From: an uncultured Dialister sp.
GTDB taxonomy: Bacteria > Bacillota > Negativicutes > Veillonellales > Dialisteraceae
Direction: 5' to 3'
Assembly: GCA_934178345.1 (NCBI GenBank)
Contig: CAKPQG010000003.1
Span: 79,103 to 143,102 of the forward strand
DNA length: 64,000 nucleotides
Under the pieces are notes generated by a model. It saw nothing but the letters and a program-made list of their open reading frames with translations, was not told the origin of the DNA and did no database searches. Both the position numbers and the translations under genes were made by a program. Positions 8,082-16,300 of this stretch are shown piece by piece; positions within the stretch are counted from its first letter, which is position 1; each line of letters opens with the position of its first letter.

Positions 8082-9920
8082 ATGGTACAGAAGAAATGGA
8101 AATCACTCATCATGCTGACGATAGCGGCCGCTCTCTTGGCGGGTGCGGGAGGGACGGCATGCGCGGAGGAATCGGCAGGGGGGCTAGTGCCTGCCAAGCA
8201 GGAGGCAATGGCAGTCCCTCGCAAGGTGACGTACACGGTAGAAGACAAGGCACGCTATGAGGCGCTTCGAGAGAAAAATGAAGGGCGTCTTGCGCCAAAG
8301 GAGCGATTCCTCACCACGACGGCGCAGAAGGTCGTCTTGACATTTGGCGGCCTCACGAGAAAAGAGTCAGTGGAGGATATGCTGGACCATCTGGACAGGA
8401 TGGGCGTGAAGGCGACATTCTTTGTGACGGAGCTTGAGCTTAGAAAGTACACGGATACGGTGCGGGAAATCGCAGCGCGCGGCCATGAGCTGGGGCTGGG
8501 CCTTCGCACGGGGACGGACGGTGATTTCTATGAGACTTGCGCGCAGATCGAGCGTCTGCAGAAAAACATGCAGCGTCTCTTGGGCGTGCGCCCGGTGATC
8601 GCCCGTCAGGTCTTCGGTACAGAAAGTCCAACGGTGAATGAAGCGGCGAGCGCGATGGGCATAGAGCTTCTGGGACAGACCGTGAACATGGTACAGACAA
8701 AAGACAAGGAAGCAAAGAAGGTCGAGGACATTTCAGACCATCTTTTCGGGAAATTCATCCTCGCTATGGGGCGGGGGCAGATCATCTACGGACGCCTCGA
8801 TTTTCTTGATAATCCCACACTTACGGGAGACCTTTTGGAATGGATCAAGAAAAACAAGGTGGACAGCGCGACATATGCTACGCTCTTGGACAGTCCTGAG
8901 GCGAATGCAGAGAATGACTCAGCCTATAGCATGGGGGCTGTCCGGGAGGTCCTTGGCGATGAGGCACATCGCTGGACGTATCCTGTGCCGGAGGAGAAGA
9001 TGCTCCGTTCTCTTAGGGGAGAGAAAAAAAGAAAACCTGGGACAGATCGCCTTTTCCGTCATGAATTCTCTGCGCGGTATATCGGCGCTCCGACGGTAAC
9101 GGAAACGGATCGCATTCGCGGTTTCTCAGAGGCAGAAATGGAGCAGATGGATCATACAGGCATCGTGAAAGACGTCAGGGACAATACTATTTTCCTCACG
9201 TTTGATGACTGGGGGACGGATGCTTCAATAAATCATCTGCTCTATGTCCTTCGCAAGCATCACGCGAAGGGAACTTTTTTCATCATCACATGGAATGTAA
9301 AGAACAATCCGAATCTGCTGCGCGCCATCGCAGAAGATGGGCATGACATCGCTTCTCATACGAATCGACACCGCCCTATGGTGTGGCAGACCTCGAATTA
9401 CGGCGGCAACATGACGCCGATGACGGAGGAAGAGTATGCGGAGGATGTGAGGATATCCTATCAAGAGCTGGAAAAAACGGTGGGGGATGTCATGGTCGAT
9501 GGGAAACCGGCGCTGACACATTATTTTCGTCCGCCGACGCTTGCCATCAGCAAAAGCGGTATCAAATCTATCATGGATGCGGGATTCAGCTATATCGTTT
9601 CAGGTTACGAGAGTACGGATGACTATGCCACACCATCGCTGCAGGCGATGATCGGGGCGATTTCCCATGGGATCTATGATGAGGAAGGAAATGTACGTAA
9701 AGGGTCCATCCTCATCATGCATATGACGGATAAAGCGGAGTACACGGCTGAGGCGCTGGACTACATCCTTACCGTGAATGATGCGAGGGATGACAATGAC
9801 CCGAAGAAATTCAAGACGGGCCGCCTTTCGGATCACCTGAAGGAAGGCTATGACCAGTCGAGAGAGACGACCGAGGATTTCGAAAAGCATCTGTCATACA
9901 AGGGCAGCTGTGGGCATTGA
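8082..9920 (+). CDS. Secreted tandem-NodB polysaccharide deacetylase (first domain degenerate, second intact)
   Basis: The 612-residue protein has a signal peptide (about 1-28, ending near ACA-EES). Two NodB domains follow. The first (about 80-260) keeps the fold signatures VVLTFGGL and KATFFVTE, but the catalytic Asp pair is GG and the His motif is HELGLGLRTG. The second (about 365-590) has the full set: TIFLTFDDWG with the Asp pair, GTFFIITWNV, ASHTNRH (HxxxH) and YFRPPT, ending with ILIMHMT. Only the second domain should deacetylate, acting in the periplasm or outside the cell on an N-acetylated glycan. It is the only clearly active deacetylase in the 1-9920 locus. The true start follows AAAAAAGGAAGATCAT. 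Confidence 0.8.
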   Translation: MVQKKWKSLIMLTIAAALLAGAGGTACAEESAGGLVPAKQEAMAVPRKVTYTVEDKARYEALREKNEGRLAPKERFLTTTAQKVVLTFGGLTRKESVEDMLDHLDRMGVKATFFVTELELRKYTDTVREIAARGHELGLGLRTGTDGDFYETCAQIERLQKNMQRLLGVRPVIARQVFGTESPTVNEAASAMGIELLGQTVNMVQTKDKEAKKVEDISDHLFGKFILAMGRGQIIYGRLDFLDNPTLTGDLLEWIKKNKVDSATYATLLDSPEANAENDSAYSMGAVREVLGDEAHRWTYPVPEEKMLRSLRGEKKRKPGTDRLFRHEFSARYIGAPTVTETDRIRGFSEAEMEQMDHTGIVKDVRDNTIFLTFDDWGTDASINHLLYVLRKHHAKGTFFIITWNVKNNPNLLRAIAEDGHDIASHTNRHRPMVWQTSNYGGNMTPMTEEEYAEDVRISYQELEKTVGDVMVDGKPALTHYFRPPTLAISKSGIKSIMDAGFSYIVSGYESTDDYATPSLQAMIGAISHGIYDEEGNVRKGSILIMHMTDKAEYTAEALDYILTVNDARDDNDPKKFKTGRLSDHLKEGYDQSRETTEDFEKHLSYKGSCGH

Positions 9921-10130
9921 CAGTGACTGGTGACTGGTGGCTAGTGGCTAGTGACTAGTGACTAGCGACTAGCGACTAAGAGACTGAGAGACGTCAGATA
10001 TCAGACATAAGAGGTCAGAAGTCAGAGGTCTGAAATCTGAAGTCTGAAGTCTAATCCCTAATCCCTAATCCCTAATCCCTAATTCCTAATCCCTAATTCC
10101 TAGTCACCAGTCACTTTTTTTTCAAATTTC
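9921..10130. repeat. Heptamer arrays including (TAATCCC)n
   Basis: After the stop come TGACTGG/TGGCTAG/CGACTAG units (about 9923-9980), then degenerate GTCTGAA units, then six or more TAATCCC/TAATTCC units (10052-10101) followed by TAGTCACCAGTCAC in the reverse orientation. The array ends just before the T-box promoter. Confidence 0.9.
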
Positions 10131-10133
10131 CTC

Positions 10134-10162
10134 TTGACAACTCATGAACTAGGAAGTAAAAT
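10134..10162 (+). promoter_or_regulatory. Promoter of the livJ-like T-box transcript
   Basis: The -35 box TTGACA (10134-10139) is followed after 17 bp by the -10 box TAAAAT (10157-10162). Confidence 0.7.
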
Positions 10163-10169
10163 AATCACA

Positions 10170-10418
10170 ATCTAAAACCCAATACCCCCAAAGAAAGCTA
10201 TGAACGAGACAAAAAGTACTTGATTCCTTCTAAAGAGAGCCGATGGATGGTGAGAATCGGTGAAGAGCCTTGTATAATATCCCTCGAGAGCCCTTGTCGT
10301 GAATTGAGTAATGACAGGCGTTTCATTCACGTTACGAATAAGACTGCTAAGTACAATGTAGGGTGGTACCGCGAGACTTCGCCCCTATCTTCGAAAGAAG
10401 ATAGGGGCTTTTTTATTA
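10170..10418 (+). promoter_or_regulatory. T-box riboswitch, probable Ile specifier
   Basis: The leader shows the stem I pieces AGAGAGCCGATGG and GGTGAGAATCGG, then GTATAATATCCCTCGAGAG with a candidate specifier codon ATC (isoleucine) at 10279-10281. The T-box proper GGGTGGTACCGCG lies at about 10362-10374, and a terminator GCCCCTATCTTC...GAAGATAGGGGC with a T run ends at about 10415. Uncharged tRNA-Ile would favour the antiterminator and turn on the downstream branched-chain amino acid binding protein. The specifier was picked by comparison with the other two T-boxes in this window. Confidence 0.85.
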
Positions 10419-10439
10419 CCCGTATTGACTTGGCATAGA

Positions 10440-10506
10440 GTGAAATATCGGAGTGGTACCGCGTACGCGCCTCCGCTGGCAGAAAAGCTGGCGGAGGCTT
10501 TTTATT
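10440..10506 (+). promoter_or_regulatory. Second T-box antiterminator/terminator module without stem I
   Basis: A second copy of TGGTACCGCG (10454-10463) is followed by a terminator-like hairpin GCCTCCGCTGGC...GCTGGCGGAGGC and a T run. No stem I fits in the roughly 35 bases between the first terminator and this motif, so it is a duplicated or relic tail that would add a second termination point. Confidence 0.65.
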
Positions 10507-10561
10507 TCCTCATACGATCTTTCGGGGTGGAGTAGCAAATTTTTGAAAGAGGTAGAAAATC

Positions 10562-11725
10562 ATGCAGAAAAAATGGCTCAAAGGAATGGCAGCAGTTATG
10601 GCAGCAGCAGCACTGGCAGGCGCATTCGCAGGCTGCGGCGGAGATAAGAAAGCAGCTTCTGGCAGCGCAGATGCAGGCAAGACTGTAAAACTCGGCTTCA
10701 TCACCGCTTACACCGGCCCAGGCGCAGCTTACGGCGTCGCTATGAAGGACGGCACCGAACTTGCTGTCGAGGAAATCAATAAGAACCCGAACACCAAGGT
10801 CAAGATCGATCTCAAAGTCTACGATACCAAGCTCGTCAAGAACGAAGCTATCAACGCTATGAAGAAGTGCATCGAACAGGATAAAGTCCTCGCCATCGAA
10901 GGCCCGATGACCACCGGCGAAGCGATGGCGGCTGACCCGATCGCCCAGCAGTCCAAAGTCGCTGTCTTCGGCACCGGCACCACCGGTCCGAAAGTCACTG
11001 AAATCGGCGACTATGTATTCCGTAACGCCATCCCGGGCAAAATGAACATCCCGCAGGTGGTCGAAAAAGCACAGAAGAAACTGGGCTTCAAGAAGATCGC
11101 TATCATGTACTCCAATAACAATGACCAGATGGTCGGTGAACACCAGTTCTATCTGGAAGCCTGCAAGAAGCTCGGCCTCGAAATCGTTGCGGATGAAACC
11201 TTCGCAGACAAGGATACCGACTTCTCCGCTCAGCTGACCAAGATCCAGGCAGCAAACCCGGATGTCATCGCTGTCGCAGGTCTTTATCAGGAAGGCGCTC
11301 TCATCGTGAAGAAAGCGCGTGAAATGGGCATGAACCAGTACATCCTCGCAGGCAACGGCTTCAACAGTCCGGAATACATCAAACAGGCTGGCGAAGCAGC
11401 TGATCGCACCGTCGTAGCTACTCCGTGGAATCCGGAAAGAAAGACCGACAAGGCACAGAACTTCCGCAAAGCGTATGTGGCTAAATACGGTCATGAACCG
11501 GATCAGTTCGCTGCTCAGGCCTATGATGCGATGTATGTCCTCCATCAGGCTGTAGAACAGTCCGGCACCACCACCGATCGCAAGAAATTCCGCGATACTC
11601 TGGCTAAGATCAGCGACTTCGAAGGCGCTACCGGCAAATTTGCATTCGATGAAAACCGCGATCCGAAGATGGACCTCGCAGTCCTCGAAGTCAAGGGCGG
11701 CAAGTGGGTACCGCTCGGAGAATAA
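10562..11725 (+). CDS. livJ: Branched-chain amino acid ABC transporter substrate-binding lipoprotein
   Basis: The 387-residue protein has a lipoprotein signal with lipobox AFAGC (Cys about 22) and a Peripla_BP_6 (LivJ-type) fold: KLGFITAYTGPGAAYG at the start of the mature part, PMTTGEAMAADPIAQQSKV, VFGTGTTG, and RKKFRDTLAKISDFEGATGKFAFDENRDP near the end. It binds Leu/Ile/Val-type ligands on the outside of the cytoplasmic membrane. The LivHMGF permease and ATPase genes are not next to it, so it must work with a transporter encoded elsewhere. The upstream Ile-type T-box supports the substrate class. GAGGT precedes the ATG. Confidence 0.85.
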   Translation: MQKKWLKGMAAVMAAAALAGAFAGCGGDKKAASGSADAGKTVKLGFITAYTGPGAAYGVAMKDGTELAVEEINKNPNTKVKIDLKVYDTKLVKNEAINAMKKCIEQDKVLAIEGPMTTGEAMAADPIAQQSKVAVFGTGTTGPKVTEIGDYVFRNAIPGKMNIPQVVEKAQKKLGFKKIAIMYSNNNDQMVGEHQFYLEACKKLGLEIVADETFADKDTDFSAQLTKIQAANPDVIAVAGLYQEGALIVKKAREMGMNQYILAGNGFNSPEYIKQAGEAADRTVVATPWNPERKTDKAQNFRKAYVAKYGHEPDQFAAQAYDAMYVLHQAVEQSGTTTDRKKFRDTLAKISDFEGATGKFAFDENRDPKMDLAVLEVKGGKWVPLGE

Positions 11726-12000
11726 TGGGGTTTTCCATTATCCTTTGATGACTCAGCTTGGATGAATGAGCCAACAGGTTCCGTAGTTCCATAGAATCTA
11801 TTGAACCAGTGTATACATTGACGGTCAGCCTTAAGGTATTCCATATCCGCGTTTTTCAGGACATAGAGCCTTAGGGCCGGCCGTTTTCCATTCCTTATAA
11901 GTGGAAATCGGATGCATTCTTCTTTCCTTAAGTCACGAGTCACCAGTCAAAAAAATTATTGAATCAGTGTTTCCTCAGCACCCAACAGGAGGGCAATCAT
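11726..12000. other. Intergenic region with MITE end fragment
   Basis: It contains a weak hairpin AATGG...CCATT after livJ, a short AGTCACGAGTCACCAGTCA heptamer run (about 11931-11949) and a right-end MITE fragment TTGAATCAGTGTTTCC (about 11959-11974). No gene is visible. Confidence 0.55.
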
Positions 12001-13374
12001 ATGACAAATCAAAATGGGAATAGCCGTAGTACCTTTTCCGGGAAAATGGGGTATGTGCTGGCTGTCGCAGGCAGTGCTGTCGGCCTCGGGAATATCTGGA
12101 GATTCCCGTACCTCGCCGCGGAGTATGGCGGAGGCATCTTCCTCCTGACCTACCTCCTGCTGGCCGTCACCTTCGGCTATACGATGATCGTTTCTGAGAC
12201 CGCACTTGGACGCGGGACGAGAAAGAGTCCGGTCGGAGCTTTCCATCATTTCGGGAAGAGCGGCTTCTTTACCGCAGGCGGCTGGATCAATGCTGTCATC
12301 CCGATGCTGATCCTGCCGTACTACAGCGTCATTGGCGGCTGGGTCACCCGTTACCTCTTTGAATACCTCGCCGGTGATACGAAAATGCTTGCGACGGACA
12401 CCTTCTTCGGCGCTTTCGTCTCTGACGGCATGGCGGCTGAATTCTGGTTCATCGTCTTCACGGCCGGCGTCCTTGCCATCATTCTCGCCGGCGTCAAGAA
12501 CGGTGTCGAGCGCGTATCCAAGATCATGATGCCGGTACTCATCGTGCTTGCCATCATGGTGGCCGGTTACTCCGTCACGCTGCCCGGTGCGTGGGCAGGC
12601 GTCACTTACTTCATGGTGCCGAATATTGACCATTTTTCATGGATGACGGTCGTCTCTGCGATGGGGCAGATGTTCTACTCTCTTTCTGTCGCGATGGGGA
12701 TCCTCTACACGTATGGCTCTTACATGAAGAAGGAATTTGATCTGGAGCATGCGACCTTTCAGGTCATCGCTTTCGACTCAGGGATTTCTGTCCTCGCCAG
12801 CCTTATGATCATCCCGGCGGTCTTTGCCTTCTCCGGCGGCGATCCGTCGATGCTGAATGCAGGCCCGTCTCTCATGTTCATCACCATCCCAAAGGTCTTT
12901 GCCAGCATGGGTCTTGGTACCCTCGTGGGTGTCGTCTTCTTCACACTTGTCCTCTTTGCGGCTCTTACCTCGGCGATTTCTCTGGCAGAAACCAGCGTCT
13001 CCACCTTTCAGGATGAATGCGGCTGGAGCCGTAATTTCTCGACCTTTGCGGTCTTCATCCTGATGATCGTCCTGGGCTCTCTCTCTTCGCTCGGATTCGG
13101 CCCGCTTGCATCCTTCACCATCTTTGGCATGGACATTCTTACCTTCTTTGATTTCCTGACGAATTCCATCATGATGCCGGTCTCGGCCTTTGCGACCTGC
13201 GTCCTCATCGTGGTGACTGTCGGGATCAAGTGGATCGAGAACGAAGTGAAGCAGTCTTCGAAATTCCGCTATGAATGCGTCTATGGCCTTTTCGTCCGCT
13301 TCCTCGCACCGATCTGCCTCGCTGTCATTTTCATCTCGTCTCTGGCGAATGTACTGGGATTCATTCATATGTAG
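12001..13374 (+). CDS. Sodium-dependent NSS-family (LeuT-fold) amino acid transporter
   Basis: The 457-residue protein starts at 12001, preceded by AGGAGGG. It begins with the NSS signature YVLAVAGSAVGLGNIWRFPY in helix 1, including the unwound Gly-rich sodium/substrate site, and continues with about 11-12 hydrophobic helices. FPYLAAEYGGGIFLLTY and the later VFFTLVLFAALTSAISLAETSVS are also family hallmarks. Such proteins import amino acids such as Trp, Tyr or Leu together with sodium; the substrate is not readable here. It follows a branched-chain binding protein but is separated by about 275 bp. No clear terminator follows. Confidence 0.85.
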   Translation: MTNQNGNSRSTFSGKMGYVLAVAGSAVGLGNIWRFPYLAAEYGGGIFLLTYLLLAVTFGYTMIVSETALGRGTRKSPVGAFHHFGKSGFFTAGGWINAVIPMLILPYYSVIGGWVTRYLFEYLAGDTKMLATDTFFGAFVSDGMAAEFWFIVFTAGVLAIILAGVKNGVERVSKIMMPVLIVLAIMVAGYSVTLPGAWAGVTYFMVPNIDHFSWMTVVSAMGQMFYSLSVAMGILYTYGSYMKKEFDLEHATFQVIAFDSGISVLASLMIIPAVFAFSGGDPSMLNAGPSLMFITIPKVFASMGLGTLVGVVFFTLVLFAALTSAISLAETSVSTFQDECGWSRNFSTFAVFILMIVLGSLSSLGFGPLASFTIFGMDILTFFDFLTNSIMMPVSAFATCVLIVVTVGIKWIENEVKQSSKFRYECVYGLFVRFLAPICLAVIFISSLANVLGFIHM

Positions 13375-13424
13375 CAGATGAAACGTGATCCAAAGATCTT
13401 TCTTGCTTCTGTGTAAAACGACTA

Positions 13425-13453
13425 TTAACAAATCTCTCATGTGGTGCTATAAT
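13425..13453 (+). promoter_or_regulatory. Promoter of tRNA-Val(CAC)
   Basis: TTAACA (13425-13430), a 17-bp spacer and TATAAT (13448-13453) lie 14 bp before the tRNA. Confidence 0.7.
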
Positions 13454-13467
13454 ACGTAGTATCACAT

Positions 13468-13544
13468 GGGGCTATAGCTCAGTTGGTCAGAGCGCTTCGC
13501 TCACATCGAAGAGGTCTCCGGTTCGAACCCAGATAGTCCCACCA
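13468..13544 (+). tRNA. tRNA-Val, anticodon CAC
   Basis: The 77-nt sequence folds as a cloverleaf: acceptor GGGGCTA/TAGTCCC with one G-T pair, D stem GCTC/GAGC, anticodon stem CTTCG/CGAAG with loop CTCACAT (anticodon CAC, codon GUG), and T stem TCCGG/CCAGA with one mismatch around TTCGAAC. The 3' CCA is encoded. Confidence 0.93.
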
Positions 13545-13547
13545 GAA

Positions 13548-13574
13548 AGAAACCCGCCATCAGGCGGGTTTTCT
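13548..13574 (+). terminator. Terminator after tRNA-Val(CAC)
   Basis: AAACCCGCC-ATCA-GGCGGGTTTTC hairpin with a T tract. Confidence 0.8.
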
Positions 13575-13637
13575 TATATGTGATTTCTTGCTGCGCGCTC
13601 CCCGCCAGGCGAAAATCAAGAAATCGGAAAAAGCATC

Positions 13638-13666
13638 TTGCATATTTCGCTCATGTCGTGTATAAT
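13638..13666 (+). promoter_or_regulatory. Promoter of tRNA-Val(GAC)
   Basis: TTGCAT (13638-13643), a 17-bp spacer and TATAAT (13661-13666). Confidence 0.7.
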
Positions 13667-13681
13667 ACATTCATATGACAT

Positions 13682-13758
13682 GGGGTTATAGCTCAGCTGG
13701 TTAGAGCGCTTCGTTGACATCGAAGAGGTCTTTGGTTCGAATCCAAATAGTCCCACCA
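13682..13758 (+). tRNA. tRNA-Val, anticodon GAC
   Basis: The 77-nt cloverleaf has acceptor GGGGTTA/TAGTCCC, D stem GCTC/GAGC, anticodon stem CTTCG/CGAAG with loop TTGACAT (anticodon GAC, codons GUC/GUU) and T stem TTTGG/CCAAA, with an encoded CCA. It is a near copy of the tRNA at 13468-13544 with its own promoter and terminator, so the pair probably arose by duplication. Confidence 0.95.
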
Positions 13759-13760
13759 TG

Positions 13761-13786
13761 AAAAACCCGCCAAATGGCGGGTTTTT
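13761..13786 (+). terminator. Terminator after tRNA-Val(GAC)
   Basis: AAAAACCCGCC-AAAT-GGCGGGTTTTT hairpin with a T tract. Confidence 0.85.
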
Positions 13787-13940
13787 GTGCTATATAAAGG
13801 TAGGTGGCCGGAAATTGGAAGTGACGGTCATAAAGCTGACTCATGCCTGGGATCAGGCCAACGGTGAAAGCAGTGGCTTACGGAATGTCCTGTTCCGTGT
13901 TTTTCGAGTCTCTTAGTTTCCTTAGATCTCCTTTTTATTC

Positions 13941-14106
13941 TAAGGAAACGCTGATTAAATCACAGAATCAGATTTCATATGGATTTTTATACATAGCGTC
14001 GTCGACATCCTCCTTAAATAGCTCGCTATTCGCGCCCTCTGTCTCCTCGCTCTGTATAAAAATCCAAGAATGAAATCCGATAATGATTTAATCAGCGTTT
14101 CCCTAA
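13941..14106. mobile_element. 166-bp TA-flanked MITE, copy 1
   Basis: The ends are TA-AGGAAACGCTGATTAAATC and its inverted partner GATTTAATCAGCGTTTCCC-TA. The interior is also a long fold-back (GGATTTTTATACATAGCG against CTCTGTATAAAAATCC). The TA on both sides suggests IS630/Tc1-type target duplication. It is related to the copies at 20838 and 58367. Confidence 0.8.
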
Positions 14107-14159
14107 GAACTGCCCATGAAAGCGTATTGTATTCCTTTTTATAATAACAGGTGATCTCC

Positions 14160-15065
14160 ATGCATCTTATCGCTATTCTTCTCGTTATGACGGCCGGCAT
14201 CATGTGGGCGGGCTGCGGGCTTGCGGCGCAGGATTTCTTTCAAAAAAGTACACTCGACTCGATGGATCTGACGGTCTTCCGCATGTTTTGCGCGAGCGGC
14301 ATCATGCTGCTTGTGACCATTGCCAAGGGGAAGCTGAAAGACAGCTGGCAGAAACTGGGGCGGCAGCCGTCACTCTGGTGGGGGCTGATCTTCTACGGTG
14401 TGGTCGGCCTGATGCTGATGCACTATACCTACTTTGCTTCGATCGCCGCCGGCAATGCGGCAGCGGCGACGGTCATCCAGTATACCTGTCCGGCGATGGT
14501 GATCCTTTGGATTTCCTTTCAAAAAAAGCGGCTGCCGCTCACTGGAGAGCTTACAGCCGTCGTGCTGGCGATCATCGGCGTCCTCCTTCTGGTGACAGGC
14601 GGAGATGTGAGCCGTCTCTCTGTACCTGCGGACTGCGTGTATCTGGGGCTGGCGTCAGCGGTCTTTTTCGCCATCTGCTGTGTATTTCCGAAGCGCTTCA
14701 TCGGTGTACTGGATAATTCCTTCGTCCTCGCGCTAGGCATGTTCACCGGAGCCGTGGCAGCTTACATCATCAATCCGATGGGGGACTTTTCCGGTTTCTT
14801 TGCTCCGGAAGTCCGCTTCGATATTTTCTGGATCGTTGTCCTTGGTACGGCGCTATCTTTTACCTGCTACAATGCGGGGCTTCGATTTCTTCCTGCCTCA
14901 CAGGCATCCGTCACTGCGACCATCGAGCCGGCGATCTCTGTCATCGCTTCTTATTTCATCTTTCATACCCATTTCAACTTCGTGCAGGGCTTTGGCATCC
15001 TGCTTGTCCTTCTGGCCATTGCAGCGCCGGGCATTTTTGAAAATGAAAAGGCGGCGGGAGAATGA
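14160..15065 (+). CDS. EamA/DMT-superfamily transporter
   Basis: The 301-residue protein is almost entirely hydrophobic, with about ten helices in two EamA repeats. Family patterns are seen at AGIMWAGCGLAAQDFF in helix 1 and YNAGLRFLPASQASVTATIEPAISV near the end. The ATG at 14160 is preferred because AGGTGA (14149-14154) lies five bases before it; the in-frame GTG at 14151 is part of that ribosome binding site. These proteins export metabolites or amino acids, and the substrate is unknown. The following gene is a close paralogue of the same length, so this is a tandem duplication. Confidence 0.85.
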   Translation: MHLIAILLVMTAGIMWAGCGLAAQDFFQKSTLDSMDLTVFRMFCASGIMLLVTIAKGKLKDSWQKLGRQPSLWWGLIFYGVVGLMLMHYTYFASIAAGNAAAATVIQYTCPAMVILWISFQKKRLPLTGELTAVVLAIIGVLLLVTGGDVSRLSVPADCVYLGLASAVFFAICCVFPKRFIGVLDNSFVLALGMFTGAVAAYIINPMGDFSGFFAPEVRFDIFWIVVLGTALSFTCYNAGLRFLPASQASVTATIEPAISVIASYFIFHTHFNFVQGFGILLVLLAIAAPGIFENEKAAGE

Positions 15066-15142
15066 TCACCGGATCAAAAGCGCGTGTCACTTCTGTGCAA
15101 TAGTATAGAGAGTCCTTTTTTATTTTCTAAGGAGAATCTGTC

Positions 15143-16048
15143 ATGTCCCATTCCTCGAATCATTTCGCGATCGTCATGGTCGTCTTAGCCGGCATCATGT
15201 GGGCCGGAAGCGGCATCGGGGCGCAGAATTTCTTCGAGAAGTGCTCTATGAACGCCATGGAGCTCACGGCCTTTCGCATGATGGCGGCCGGATTCATCCT
15301 GATCGGGGTGACGGTATGGCAGGGAAAGATGAAAGAAAGTCTCATATGCCTTCGAAAGAAGCCGCGGCTCTGGATCGACATTGTGATCTACGCCACTCTA
15401 GGTCTTATGCTGATGCACTACACCTACTTCGAAGCCATCGCATATGGCAACGCCGCGACGGCAACCGTCGTACTTTACAGCTGCCCCGCCATGGTCATCT
15501 GCTACAATGCCATCCGCCATCGCAAGCTGCCCTCGAAAGAGGAGGTCATCACGGTTCTTCTGGCTGTCGTAGGCACCTATCTTCTTGTGACAGGCGGCGA
15601 TCCTTCGAAACTCAGTGTCTCCTTCCTCTGTATAGCGCTTGCGTTATTCAATGGGGTGGTTTATTCCTTCGCTTCGATCTACCCGAAGCACATTTTCCTT
15701 CAGGTAGATAAAACTTTCGTCCTCGCTGTCAGCATGATCATCGGAGCGCTGGCCTGTTGGGCCTTTGTCCCGCAGATCGACTGGCTCGCCTTCTTCGATC
15801 CGCATATCTTTTTTGGTGTCGCATGGATCGTCCTCTTCGGTACGGTCACGGCCTTCCTCTTATATAATGCAGGCCTCATGTACCTGTCCCCGCAGCAGGC
15901 GCTCATCACGGCGGCAAGTGAACCGGCGGCCTCCGTCATCCTTTCCTGCCTTATCTTCGGCATGAGCTTCGTCGGTCTGCAGCTTGTCGGGATCCTGATG
16001 GTCATCCTCGCGATCATCATGCCGGCAGTGGATCTAGGGAAACACTGA
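15143..16048 (+). CDS. EamA/DMT-superfamily transporter, paralogue
   Basis: The 301-residue protein shares with the preceding gene the patterns AGIMWAGSGIGAQNFFEK, LGLMLMHYTYF, LLVTGGDPSKLS and YNAGLMYLSPQQALITAASEPAASV. AAGGAG precedes the start by about eight bases. The last five codons (Asp-Leu-Gly-Lys-His) and the TGA stop lie at the left end of a MITE (16035 onward), so the original C-terminus appears to have been replaced by the insertion. As with its paralogue, a drug/metabolite exporter is likely but the substrate cannot be told. Confidence 0.85.
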   Translation: MSHSSNHFAIVMVVLAGIMWAGSGIGAQNFFEKCSMNAMELTAFRMMAAGFILIGVTVWQGKMKESLICLRKKPRLWIDIVIYATLGLMLMHYTYFEAIAYGNAATATVVLYSCPAMVICYNAIRHRKLPSKEEVITVLLAVVGTYLLVTGGDPSKLSVSFLCIALALFNGVVYSFASIYPKHIFLQVDKTFVLAVSMIIGALACWAFVPQIDWLAFFDPHIFFGVAWIVLFGTVTAFLLYNAGLMYLSPQQALITAASEPAASVILSCLIFGMSFVGLQLVGILMVILAIIMPAVDLGKH

Positions 16049-16170
16049 TTCAATCGTTGTCAGATTTCATTCTTGGATTTTTATACAGAGCAAGGAATCA
16101 TCTGACGCGAATAGCGAGCTATTTAAGGAAGATGATGACGAAGCTATGTATAAAAATCCATATGAAATCG
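16035..16170. mobile_element. MITE copy 2, left part, interrupted
   Basis: It begins TAGGGAAACACTGATTCAATC and follows the 166-bp consensus through TAAAAATCCATATGAAATC, where homology stops. The missing right end, CGATTGAATCAGTGTTTCCCTA, is found at 18167-18188 after the WG-repeat gene. Confidence 0.75.
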
Positions 16171-16300
16171 CACTTAAAGAAAAGGCGAAATGGGAATCGT
16201 CTGATTATTAGTCTTGCACTATAGATGAAGAGGTTTATAATGAAGGAAGCAGCAAAATGTATTGCCCAAAAGCTGTCATTCCAATGAATGGAGGAGCGCA

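Noticed and set aside
10425..10450. Second promoter between the two T-box tails (TTGACT)
   Set aside because: No -10 box at 16-18 bp spacing was found before the second T-box motif.
13468..13758. tRNA-Val pair as a phage or island attachment site
   Set aside because: No integrase gene or 3' tRNA fragment repeat was seen nearby; the pair is explained by local duplication.
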